This document shows positions 35,373 to 45,258 of a stretch of 64,000 bases of DNA, piece after piece. The notes under the pieces are model-generated. The model searched no databases, had not been told where the DNA came from, and saw only the letters and a program-made list of their open reading frames with translations. The translations under genes and the position numbers were made by a program. Source of the DNA: Bacteroidota bacterium (lineage in GTDB: Bacteria; Bacteroidota; Ignavibacteria; Tepidaquicellales; Tepidaquicellaceae). Every line of letters begins with the position of its first letter. Position 1 is the first letter of the stretch. Location: NCBI GenBank assembly GCA_018266845.1, contig JAFDZO010000004.1:1-64000 (forward strand). Reading direction: 5' to 3'.

Positions 35373-35975
35373 ATGAAAAAATTTTTACAGGATTATAATC
35401 TAAAAGTCCGCCTGCCTATAATTGTTTTCGTAGCAGCTTCAGTTTTCACACTTACATACTACTCTACATTTGCCGAAAGAAACAACATCGGTTACACACC
35501 TGAACAGCCCATTAAATATTCCCATAAGCTTCATGCGGGAACAATGAAAATTGACTGTCAGTACTGCCACGTCGGAGTAGAAAAATCCAGATATGCAAGC
35601 GTTCCATCGGCAGATGTATGTATGAACTGCCATACCCTTGCAAGAAAGGATAAGCCTGAAATAGTAAAGCTGACGGAATACTATGAAAAAAATATTCCGA
35701 TTCCATGGAAGAGGATTCACCGCCTTCCTGATTTTGCATACTTCAACCACTCATCTCACGTAAATCAGGGAATAGACTGTCAGAATTGCCACGGCAATAT
35801 GAGAGAAACCGAAGTTGTAGGTCAAGTGAAGTCTCTTACAATGGGCGCCTGCCTTCAGTGCCACAAAGCGCCGGAAGAAAATGTCAGTGTTATAAATCCC
35901 AACAATACGAATAATATTACAAAAGCAAATCAACTTAATAAGGGTCCTGAGAATTGCTCAACTTGCCACAGATAG
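35373..35975 (+). CDS. actA: Alternative complex III subunit A, pentaheme cytochrome c (ActA)
   Basis: 200 residues with one N-terminal membrane anchor (about 15-32) and five CxxCH heme-binding sites: CQYCH, CMNCH, CQNCH, CLQCH and CSTCH. This is the heme content expected of ActA, the electron-transfer subunit of alternative complex III. It opens the respiratory cluster. A gap of 27 bases precedes the small Tat-like protein. Confidence 0.93.
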   Translation: MKKFLQDYNLKVRLPIIVFVAASVFTLTYYSTFAERNNIGYTPEQPIKYSHKLHAGTMKIDCQYCHVGVEKSRYASVPSADVCMNCHTLARKDKPEIVKLTEYYEKNIPIPWKRIHRLPDFAYFNHSSHVNQGIDCQNCHGNMRETEVVGQVKSLTMGACLQCHKAPEENVSVINPNNTNNITKANQLNKGPENCSTCHR

Positions 35976-36002
35976 GGAGCCTTTATTAATATTATTTTCA
36001 AT

Positions 36003-36215
36003 ATGAAAGAAAATACAAATTCTTCTTCTAAAAAGATTACAAGAAAAAAGTTTTTTATATACGCAGGAGCGGCTGCTGCAGGAGTTTATTCTCTCACAAA
36101 GCTTCCGTTTGAGATTTTCAAATCAAAAGTAGAAAACTCTCAGGCAAAGGAAGTGAAGTTCAAAGAAAACTCGCTTGCAGTCAAAAGAACAATAAACACA
36201 AAGTCTAATGGATAA
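36003..36215 (+). CDS. Small Tat-signal-like protein between actA and actB
   Basis: A 70-residue protein: a basic ITRKKFF (Tat-like, though RKK rather than RR), a hydrophobic AGAAAAGVYSL stretch, then a short charged tail with ENSLAVKR. Its last 8 bases overlap the actB start, so it is translated with it. It may be a small membrane or periplasmic accessory of the complex. I do not recognise a named family, and function is inferred only from position. Confidence 0.65.
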   Translation: MKENTNSSSKKITRKKFFIYAGAAAAGVYSLTKLPFEIFKSKVENSQAKEVKFKENSLAVKRTINTKSNG

Positions 36216-39200
36216 AAAAATATTCGACATCAGTGATAAGATAAAGAAGGATGATGAGATACAATTAGTGCCACAGGGCGATATTGAGCCAAAGGGCGAA
36301 GTTAATTATTGGAGAAGCTTTAAAGAGCTTTACAGAGACCCTGAATTTATAAAAGCAAAGAAATCTGAGTTCACAAAAGAACAGCTTGAAAAGCCCGATG
36401 TATCAAAAATGGGCGGCTTATCGAGAAGAAAATTTCTTGCTCTTTTTTCTGCTTCGGCAGCATTAGCGGCAGCAGGATGCAACGATTACAGGGATAAAGG
36501 AGAAATTATCCCTTACAATAAGAAGCCGGAAGAAGTAACAGTCGGCAGACCGAATTTCTACGCTTCTGCATGCGCAGGATGCAGCGCAGGGTGCGGCACA
36601 TTAATTAGAACACGCGAAGGAAGACCGGTGAAAGTTGACGGAAATCCAGAGCATCCGGTCAATCAGGGAAAAATCTGCGCAATCGGGCAGGCAAGCATTA
36701 TGAGCTTGTACGATCCTGAAAGATTGAAAGAGCCGACGGTAAAAGGTTCAAAGGCAAAATGGGCAGATGTTGATGATAAGATATTGGCAGACTTAAAAAA
36801 TGCGAAACAAATTGCAGTTGTGGCAAACGCAATTACCTCACCGACTTTCAAAAAAGTTATGGATGAGTTCGTTGCCGCATATCCAAATACAAAAATTTAT
36901 TCATACGAAGTATTCGATAACTCTACAAGAAAATCTGCATGGCAGAAATGCTACGGCACAAGAAATATGCCTGTAGTTAAGCTGGAAGAAGCGAAGATTA
37001 TTCTTGCGCTTGAATCGGACTTCCTCGATACTGATGAAGGACACATTGAGAACTTAAGAAAATTTGCTTATAACAGAGATGTTATGAGTGATAGAGAGTT
37101 CAACAGATTATATGCTGTTGAGGGGGCAATGACTGTAACGGGAATGAATGCAGATTACAGAATGAGATTAAAATCAGATTTAATCGAAGAGTTTGTTCAT
37201 TGCTTAATCAGCGAGCTTCTCGGAAAGAAAAAAATCTCAAACTATGCAACTGACGGAAGGCTTACTCCGATTTTCGGAAGAAGTATTCTTGATGACTTTG
37301 CGAAGAAGAATAATCTCGATAAAAAGATTGTAGAAAATTTAGTGAACGACTTAAGCAAAGCTCAGGGCGAATCAATTGTTATTGCCGGAGACAAAATGCC
37401 TGAGTCAACTCACATAGCTGTAAATTTCTTAAATGAAATTCTCGGTAATACTAAATTATATTCAACCGAAGCACAGGGATTTGAAGTGATGGCTCTTTCT
37501 TCAAAAGATGATATGAACGCCCTTGTGAATGATATGAGAAGCAAAAAGATTGATGTTGTGATTCACCTTGATGTAAATCCTGCATTCAATCTTGCTAAGA
37601 ATTACAAATACGATGAAGCATTAAAGAACGTAAACACAAGAGTTGCATTCAGCGAATCAGCGAATGAAACAACTGCTTTATGCGATTATGTTCTTCCGGT
37701 TCATACATCATTTGAAGGATGGGGCGATTACAAAACAAGAACAGGCGTAATGACGCTTCAGCAGCCTGTTGTAAATCCTCTATATAATACCAGACAAAAA
37801 GAAGCAGTAATGCTTGTATGGGTTTCCGGTAAAAAGGAATCATACAGAGATACTTTATATCACGAATATCTGATGGATAACTGGGAGAAGAATGTTTACA
37901 CTTCCATTAAGCCTTCAATTGATTTCAAGCGTTACTGGTTTGCAGCTTTGCAGGACGGATTTGTATCGTATGCTGAAAAGCCGGCTGCTAATCCTGCATT
38001 CATCACAGAGACATTCGTGAACAACGCAAGAACAAATTCTACAAATGATTTTGTTCTTCTTCTCCAGAAGCACCATTCGTTGGGAGACGGAAAGCACGCT
38101 AATAACGGCTGGCTGCAGGAGCTTCCAAATCCGATCTCAAAAATCGTCTGGGATAACTATGCGGCAATTTCGATTGCATCTGCAAAAGAGCTTGGCGTAA
38201 AAGATAACGATAAGATAAAAATTACAAACGGCGGACTTTCACTTGAAGTGCCTGTTTTCATTCAGGCGGGGCTTGCCGATAAAGTTATTTCAATTGAGCT
38301 TGGCGGAGGAAGAAAAACCGGCGGCACAATCGGAACTGGTAACGGATTCGATACCTATTCATTAATGAGCGCTGCAGGAACATCTGCATTCCTCTATAAT
38401 AATGTAAAGGTAGAAAAAGGCAGCGGAACATATGAGCTTGTTTCTACTCAAGAGCATCATGCTGTAGATGATCCTGTTACAAAAGATATACAATATAAGA
38501 GAGATATTATAAGAGAAGGCACTTATGAAGAGTATAGAAAGAAACCGAAATTTTTGCAAAAGGACGATGAAATTCATGGAATAAGGTTAGACAGTTTTCC
38601 GAGTATTAACGAAAGCACAAAAGAGCATCCTTACTATACAGGCGTAAAGTGGGCGATGGTTCTTGATATGAATAAATGTACGGGCTGTAACTATTGCACA
38701 ATTGCATGTAATGTTGAGAATAATATTCCTGTTGTCGGAAAAGATCAGGTAAAGGTTAACCGCGAAATGCACTGGATAAGAATTGACAGATACTATGCGG
38801 GAACACCTGATGCTCCGCGAGCAAACTTCCAGCCGATGCTCTGCCAGCACTGCGATAACGCTCCTTGCGAAAACGTATGTCCGGTAGCGGCAACTACTCA
38901 TAGTACAGACGGTATTAACGGAATGGCTTACAACAGATGCGTGGGAACAAGGTACTGCGCAAATAACTGCCCTTATAAAGTAAGAAGATTCAATTATTTC
39001 AACTGGAGAGACAGAGTCGGCGACGGCTTCTATCAGACTGACCCGATGAACTATATGTATAATCCTGAGGTAACTGTTCGTTCAAGAGGGGTTATGGAAA
39101 AATGTACATTCTGCTTGCAGAGAATTATGGATGCAAAGGGAGTTGCAAGTTATGAAGGAAGAAGGGTGAAAGGCAGCGATGTTAAAACTGCTTGTCAGGA

Positions 39201-39429
39201 AGCATGTCCTGCTAATGCAATTTCGTTTGGCGATATGAATGACAAGAAATCCGAATTCTATCAACAGAGAATGCACCCGCTCGGATACGGAGTACTAGAA
39301 GATATAAAGGTAAAACCAAATGTAACATATATTTCGAAATTAAGAAATATTTTAGAGCCGCTGGGAATAGAAGGAATGGGTGAAGAGAAACCCGGAAAAG
39401 ACGAGAAGAAAGAAGAGAAGAAGCATTAA
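36208..39429 (+). CDS. actB: Alternative complex III subunit B, molybdopterin-like and ferredoxin domains (ActB)
   Basis: 1073 residues. An N-terminal extension of about 70 residues precedes the Tat motif LSRRKFLALF and the lipobox-like AAAGC (Cys91). A molybdopterin-oxidoreductase fold with CAGCSAGCG near 123 follows to about residue 790; in this family it is not expected to bind Mo. A four-cluster ferredoxin domain ends the protein, with motifs CTGCNYCTIAC near 829, CQHCDNAPCENVCP near 889, CVGTRYCANNCP near 911 and CTFCLQRI near 965. ActB passes electrons across the periplasmic side of the complex. It overlaps the upstream small gene by 8 bases. Confidence 0.93.
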   Translation: MDKKIFDISDKIKKDDEIQLVPQGDIEPKGEVNYWRSFKELYRDPEFIKAKKSEFTKEQLEKPDVSKMGGLSRRKFLALFSASAALAAAGCNDYRDKGEIIPYNKKPEEVTVGRPNFYASACAGCSAGCGTLIRTREGRPVKVDGNPEHPVNQGKICAIGQASIMSLYDPERLKEPTVKGSKAKWADVDDKILADLKNAKQIAVVANAITSPTFKKVMDEFVAAYPNTKIYSYEVFDNSTRKSAWQKCYGTRNMPVVKLEEAKIILALESDFLDTDEGHIENLRKFAYNRDVMSDREFNRLYAVEGAMTVTGMNADYRMRLKSDLIEEFVHCLISELLGKKKISNYATDGRLTPIFGRSILDDFAKKNNLDKKIVENLVNDLSKAQGESIVIAGDKMPESTHIAVNFLNEILGNTKLYSTEAQGFEVMALSSKDDMNALVNDMRSKKIDVVIHLDVNPAFNLAKNYKYDEALKNVNTRVAFSESANETTALCDYVLPVHTSFEGWGDYKTRTGVMTLQQPVVNPLYNTRQKEAVMLVWVSGKKESYRDTLYHEYLMDNWEKNVYTSIKPSIDFKRYWFAALQDGFVSYAEKPAANPAFITETFVNNARTNSTNDFVLLLQKHHSLGDGKHANNGWLQELPNPISKIVWDNYAAISIASAKELGVKDNDKIKITNGGLSLEVPVFIQAGLADKVISIELGGGRKTGGTIGTGNGFDTYSLMSAAGTSAFLYNNVKVEKGSGTYELVSTQEHHAVDDPVTKDIQYKRDIIREGTYEEYRKKPKFLQKDDEIHGIRLDSFPSINESTKEHPYYTGVKWAMVLDMNKCTGCNYCTIACNVENNIPVVGKDQVKVNREMHWIRIDRYYAGTPDAPRANFQPMLCQHCDNAPCENVCPVAATTHSTDGINGMAYNRCVGTRYCANNCPYKVRRFNYFNWRDRVGDGFYQTDPMNYMYNPEVTVRSRGVMEKCTFCLQRIMDAKGVASYEGRRVKGSDVKTACQEACPANAISFGDMNDKKSEFYQQRMHPLGYGVLEDIKVKPNVTYISKLRNILEPLGIEGMGEEKPGKDEKKEEKKH

Positions 39430-39440
39430 AGTAATTTTCC

Positions 39441-39609
39441 TCCTTCCCAAGCTCCTGCTTGGGAAGGAAATTCGTTACCACTCAGGAGCGTAGTAACGAA
39501 TTAGCGTTCCAACGCAGGAGCGTTGGAACGAGTTCAAAAAAGAGTTTTTTTCCCATTCCCACGCTCCTGCGTGGGAATGGACAGTGTTACTACGAAAGAG
39601 TGTAGTAAC
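39441..39609. repeat. Array of five hairpins between actB and actC
   Basis: The hairpins are 39441-39468 (arm TCCTTCCCAAG, loop CTCCTG); 39471-39500 (TTCGTTAC / GTAACGAA around CAGGAG); 39505-39530 (arm CGTTCCAACG, loop CAGGAG); 39553-39580 (arm CCATTCCCACG, loop CTCCTG); and 39586-39609 (GTTACTAC / GTAGTAAC). The arms differ but all are perfectly paired or nearly so. They lie inside the respiratory operon. Confidence 0.9.
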
Positions 39610-39667
39610 GAGTTCAGGAGTTTAGTTCAGATATAAAATTTAAAATTTAATTTACTGAAAATTTCTA

Positions 39668-41050
<1,383 letters not shown>

Positions 41051-41056
41051 TAGTAT

Positions 41057-42244
41057 ATGCTTAAAAAGATTTTAAAATTAGACGAAGATTTAGCAAAGGA
41101 CGGACCAAGGTCAAGCAAGGTTCACTCCGTTGCTGCTTTATTCGATACGCCTGATGAGATTATCCATGCCGCTGCGGAAACATCCAATGCCGGTTACGAT
41201 AAGTATGATGTTTATACACCATATCCGGTTCACGGAATGGACGCTGCAATGAGAATGAAGGAAACCGTCATCGGTAAATTCGCATTTCTCGCGGGCTTCA
41301 CGGGTGTTTCTCTTGCAGTTGCAATGATTGGTTACATGTCAGGCTTTGATTACAAGAATATCATAGGAGGAAAGCCGTTCTTTAATCTTCCTGCCTCTAT
41401 TCCGATTATGTTCGAGCTGACCGTTTTGATTTCCGGTTTGTTCTGCGTATTCGGTATGCTTTTATTGTGGAATAAACTTCCGCAAATCAGCAATCCGCTC
41501 CACGATACTAATTTTATGAAATATACATCGAGCACAAGATTCGGTGTTGCAATAGAAGCATCAGATGCGCAGTTCGATGTTGATAAAGTGAAATCATTTT
41601 TAGCGGGAGTAGGCGGAAAAGACATCGAGGTTGTATATTATCCCGAAGAAAATATTGTACCGCAGACTCCTATATTCAACAGGCAGTTTATTTATACCTT
41701 AATATTGGTAGCAATCGTTACTGCTCTCGGCACTTACGGAGCAATAGGGAAGTTAGTGAACATTCTTCCTTTCGACTGGATGCACAACCAGTTTAAAGTA
41801 AATCCTCAGAATACCTCAACTCTTTTTAAAGACGGACGTTCAATGCAGCGCCCTGTTGACGGAACTGTTGCAAGAGGATATATGCCTTATGAATATACAG
41901 GAATGCCTGATTCACTTGTAAAGCTGTTATCGAACCCCGTTCCGATGGATGAGAAATCCATTACAAGAGGAAAGAAGCAGTATAATACTTATTGTTCACC
42001 CTGTCACGGATATTTTGGCGCAGGAGACAGCAGACTAAACGGGCAGTTCCCGAATCCGCCGACGCTTCATTCAAAGAAAGTACGCGAATGGGCTGACGGA
42101 AATATTTACAATGTGATGACTAACGGTCAGAATACAATGCCGAGCTATGCAAAACAGATTTCAAGGGATGACAGATGGGCAATTGTAAACTATATAAGAG
42201 TATTGCAAAGAGCAGAAAATGCCAAGGATACGGATTTGCCGTAA
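41057..42244 (+). CDS. Fusion of ActD (DUF3341) with a monoheme cytochrome c (ActE-like)
   Basis: 395 residues. The first 200 are a DUF3341/ActD domain (ALFDTPDEIIHAAAETSNAGY near 28, two transmembrane segments near 73-93 and 110-132). A further transmembrane helix near 212-232 follows. A cytochrome c domain ends the protein, with CSPCH near residue 313 and a candidate axial Met in TMPSYAKQ near 361. In many genomes ActD and ActE are separate. A second ActE-like cytochrome is encoded at 43487-44431. It starts 6 bases after actC. Confidence 0.88.
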   Translation: MLKKILKLDEDLAKDGPRSSKVHSVAALFDTPDEIIHAAAETSNAGYDKYDVYTPYPVHGMDAAMRMKETVIGKFAFLAGFTGVSLAVAMIGYMSGFDYKNIIGGKPFFNLPASIPIMFELTVLISGLFCVFGMLLLWNKLPQISNPLHDTNFMKYTSSTRFGVAIEASDAQFDVDKVKSFLAGVGGKDIEVVYYPEENIVPQTPIFNRQFIYTLILVAIVTALGTYGAIGKLVNILPFDWMHNQFKVNPQNTSTLFKDGRSMQRPVDGTVARGYMPYEYTGMPDSLVKLLSNPVPMDEKSITRGKKQYNTYCSPCHGYFGAGDSRLNGQFPNPPTLHSKKVREWADGNIYNVMTNGQNTMPSYAKQISRDDRWAIVNYIRVLQRAENAKDTDLP

Positions 42245-42286
42245 TTGATATAAAATTCAATTAAAAGAAAATTAAAATTTTTAACA

Positions 42287-43447
42287 TTGGATACAGTAAA
42301 TAAACCAATATCTGATAAAGTTTCAAAGCTCGGATATGCACTAACGGGCATCGGATTGCTGATAATCGTAGCATCGTTTTTAACGAACAAGCAAAGAGGG
42401 GCTTTCGATTACTTATGGATTTATATGTTCCTCACAAGCGTGGGTATCGGCGGTCTTGCCTTGACTGCGCTTGAGTACCTTGTGGGAGCAACATGGAGCG
42501 TGCCGTTCAGAAGAGTATGCGAATTCCTTGCGGGAATTATTCCGCTTCTCATTATTCTTGTCGTGCCGCTTATCTTCACTATGGGAGATTTGTTTCACTG
42601 GCTGCATCCTGAACCGGGTGATGAAATTTTAGCAGCGAAGAAACCTTATCTTAATATGAATTTCTTCCTGATAAGAGTTGCCTTCTGTATAGTGGTTTGG
42701 TTTATTTTCTATTTCTTCTTTACAAGAAATTCCAAAAAGCAGGATACAACAAAAGAACCCGGCTTGACCAGAACGAATATAAAATTATCTGTAGTATTTG
42801 CTCCGTTGTTTTTTATTTCAATGACTATGGCAGCTATTGACTGGATGATGAGCTTAGAGCCGCATTGGTACTCGACAATTTACGGAGTTTATTACTTTGC
42901 AGGAACTATTGTCTGCACGCTTGCAATAGTTACATTTATTTCAATTCACTTAAAAGAAAACGGATACTTAAATCCAAGAGTAAGCAACGACCATTTTTAT
43001 TCACTCGGCACATTGCTCTTCGGTTTCAATATCTTCTGGGCATATATCGCTTTCTCACAATTCGTGCTTGTATGGTATGCGGATATTCCTGAAGAAACAG
43101 TCTGGTATATGCAGAGATGGCATCACGGCTGGCAGTATGTTTCGCTTGGTCTGCTGTTCTTCCACTTTGTAATTCCGTTCCTTATTCTTCTTCCGAGAAG
43201 CATAAAGGTAAACCTGAAGGTATTAAAGGTGATGAGCGTCTGGATGGTGCTTGCTCATATGCTTGACTTGTACTGGCTGATAATGCCTACATACAGCAGC
43301 AGCCCTGTATTCGGATGGCAGGAGCTTGGAATGCTTCTTTTTGCCCCGGGACTGATTATTGTTGTGTTTACAATGAAAGCAAACAAAGAAAATATTACAC
43401 CTGTCGGCGACCCGAAGCTGGAAGCAGGATTGAATTTCACATTATAA
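42287..43447 (+). CDS. actF: Alternative complex III subunit F (ActF)
   Basis: 386 residues with about ten membrane segments, homologous to the smaller NrfD-like subunit ActF (PF/ActC paralogue). The start is a TTG at 42287 that gives MDTVNKPISDKV. Typical blocks are SVGIGGLALTALEYLVGATWSVPFRR near 46 and HWYSTIYGVYYFAGT near 192. It supports the proton-translocation or structural core of the complex. It begins 42 bases after the ActDE fusion. Confidence 0.9.
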   Translation: MDTVNKPISDKVSKLGYALTGIGLLIIVASFLTNKQRGAFDYLWIYMFLTSVGIGGLALTALEYLVGATWSVPFRRVCEFLAGIIPLLIILVVPLIFTMGDLFHWLHPEPGDEILAAKKPYLNMNFFLIRVAFCIVVWFIFYFFFTRNSKKQDTTKEPGLTRTNIKLSVVFAPLFFISMTMAAIDWMMSLEPHWYSTIYGVYYFAGTIVCTLAIVTFISIHLKENGYLNPRVSNDHFYSLGTLLFGFNIFWAYIAFSQFVLVWYADIPEETVWYMQRWHHGWQYVSLGLLFFHFVIPFLILLPRSIKVNLKVLKVMSVWMVLAHMLDLYWLIMPTYSSSPVFGWQELGMLLFAPGLIIVVFTMKANKENITPVGDPKLEAGLNFTL

Positions 43448-43486
43448 TTTTTACAGTTATAACTCAAGAAAGAACAAGTTTAATAT

Positions 43487-44431
43487 ATGGAACAAGATAA
43501 TAAACAAGAATATTCATCAAGGTTAATAAGCTCTCTGCCTTACTACGGAGTTATATATATCTTCGTGATTGTTGCATTGATAACAGCAGGGTATGTTTAT
43601 TTCAAGAATATTGATTTCATCACGATGAATTCAAAGAACATACTACCTAAGCAGCTTGATTCTGCGCAGGCTTTCATGCTTGATATTGCTGTGAAAAAAG
43701 GAGTAACTTCTCCTCCCGTTGATGTTTATAAATTATCTGTTTCTACGCCTGAGTTAGTTGCAAAGGGAAAAGGATTGTATGAATCAACATGCTCACCATG
43801 CCATGGACCTGACGGAAAAGGCGACGGACCGGCTGGAGCTAACTTAAATCCAAAGCCGAGAAATTTCCACGAGCTAACCGGATGGACAAACGGACCTTCA
43901 TTTGATAAGATATACCTTACTTTGCAGGAAGGCATTACAAACAGAGGCATGGCAAGCTATGCTAATATTCCGCCGGAAGACAGAATAGCGATTATTCAAT
44001 ATATAAGAAGTTTAAATCCTGGGTATCCTGCAATCTCTCAGGACGGATTGAAAGCTCTTGATGCGGCTTACAGCTTATCACAAGGTGTAAAGCAGCCCAA
44101 TCAGATTCCGGTTAAGACAGCAATTCAAAAAATTCTTAATGATGAAAAAGGCAGAGATAGTTTGATTAATAAGATAAAGATGGATATTACCGCTAACACA
44201 ACTGATGCCGGCGCTGTTATATTTAAAAACAAAACAAGAAGCCAGAGCAGGGCGGTGAATTTCCTTGCAGATAATATGAAATGGAATGATAACAAAAATG
44301 ACCTTGCAAAACTAATCATGAGCGACCCCTATTCTGCCGGCTTTAAGACAGAGATAGTCAGCTTATCGGATGAAGAGTGGAATCAGTTGTATTCGTATCT
44401 CAAAAATGTTTTTAGCGCAATAAAAGTTTAA
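43487..44431 (+). CDS. actE: Membrane-anchored monoheme cytochrome c (ActE-like)
   Basis: 314 residues: one N-terminal membrane anchor (about 18-40), then a class I cytochrome c domain with CSPCH near residue 102 and the candidate axial Met in RGMASYANIPP near 150. A C-terminal region of about 130 residues has no recognised domain. It lies directly between actF and sco, so it most likely serves as ActE or as electron carrier between the complex and the oxidase. Confidence 0.85.
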   Translation: MEQDNKQEYSSRLISSLPYYGVIYIFVIVALITAGYVYFKNIDFITMNSKNILPKQLDSAQAFMLDIAVKKGVTSPPVDVYKLSVSTPELVAKGKGLYESTCSPCHGPDGKGDGPAGANLNPKPRNFHELTGWTNGPSFDKIYLTLQEGITNRGMASYANIPPEDRIAIIQYIRSLNPGYPAISQDGLKALDAAYSLSQGVKQPNQIPVKTAIQKILNDEKGRDSLINKIKMDITANTTDAGAVIFKNKTRSQSRAVNFLADNMKWNDNKNDLAKLIMSDPYSAGFKTEIVSLSDEEWNQLYSYLKNVFSAIKV

Positions 44432-44442
44432 GTAAAGGATTT

Positions 44443-45258
44443 ATGAAAAAAGTAAACACTCTGTGTTTGCTTTTATTAGTTTCGTTTTTATTTGTAGCAG
44501 TTGTAAAAGCTGATGAAAGCAATACAGGCAGCGGTAAGAAAGAAGTCGGCATTGATGAAAAGACAGGGCAGTTTGTCCCATTAGACATCGTGCTTTTTGA
44601 TGAAAAGGGCGAGCCGCACCCTTTGAAAGATTATTTAAACGGAAAGCCGACAATAATATCTCTAATTTATTTTCGGTGTCCGGGAATATGCAGTCCGCTC
44701 TCTAATGGGCTTGCAGAAGTAGTTGACCGGGTTGATTTAGAGGCAGGCAAAGATTACAATATAATTTCCGTAAGTTTTAATCCGCTGGAAAATTATATAA
44801 TGGCTTCAGAGAAGAAACAAAACTACTATAAAACTCTGAAGACGCAGCTTCCGCAAAATGGCTGGCAGTTTCTCACGGCGGATAGTGTTAATATTGCTAA
44901 GATATGTGATGCTTTAGGGTTTTATGTAAAGAAAGAAGGAAATGATTTTGCTCATGGCGCTGCAATTATGGCTGTTTCGCCTGACGGAAAAATCGCAAGA
45001 TATTTATTCGGCACTGAGTTTAATCCTTTCGATTTCAAGCTTGCAATTATGGAAGCATCGGAAGGCAGAACAGGAACTTCAATTGCCAAGATTGTTCAGT
45101 TTTGTTTCAGCTATAATCCTGATGCTAAAGGATACGTTCTTAATATAACAAGAGTAGCGGGCGGTGGAATACTGCTTCTGCTGATAATTTTTTCGAGTAT
45201 TCTTTTTCTTAAAAAGAAAAAAACAAATTTAATAATAGAGGATAAAACAAATGGCTAA
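44443..45258 (+). CDS. SCO1/SenC-family copper chaperone
   Basis: 271 residues, with a signal peptide, a thioredoxin-fold SCO domain and a C-terminal transmembrane helix (about 233-253). The copper site is FRCPGICSPLS near 77 (CxxxC) and the distal His lies in DFAHGAAIM near 168. SCO proteins deliver copper to the CuA site of cytochrome oxidase subunit II, encoded 2.7 kb downstream. Its stop overlaps the coxI start by 8 bases, which suggests coupled expression. Confidence 0.92.
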   Translation: MKKVNTLCLLLLVSFLFVAVVKADESNTGSGKKEVGIDEKTGQFVPLDIVLFDEKGEPHPLKDYLNGKPTIISLIYFRCPGICSPLSNGLAEVVDRVDLEAGKDYNIISVSFNPLENYIMASEKKQNYYKTLKTQLPQNGWQFLTADSVNIAKICDALGFYVKKEGNDFAHGAAIMAVSPDGKIARYLFGTEFNPFDFKLAIMEASEGRTGTSIAKIVQFCFSYNPDAKGYVLNITRVAGGGILLLLIIFSSILFLKKKKTNLIIEDKTNG

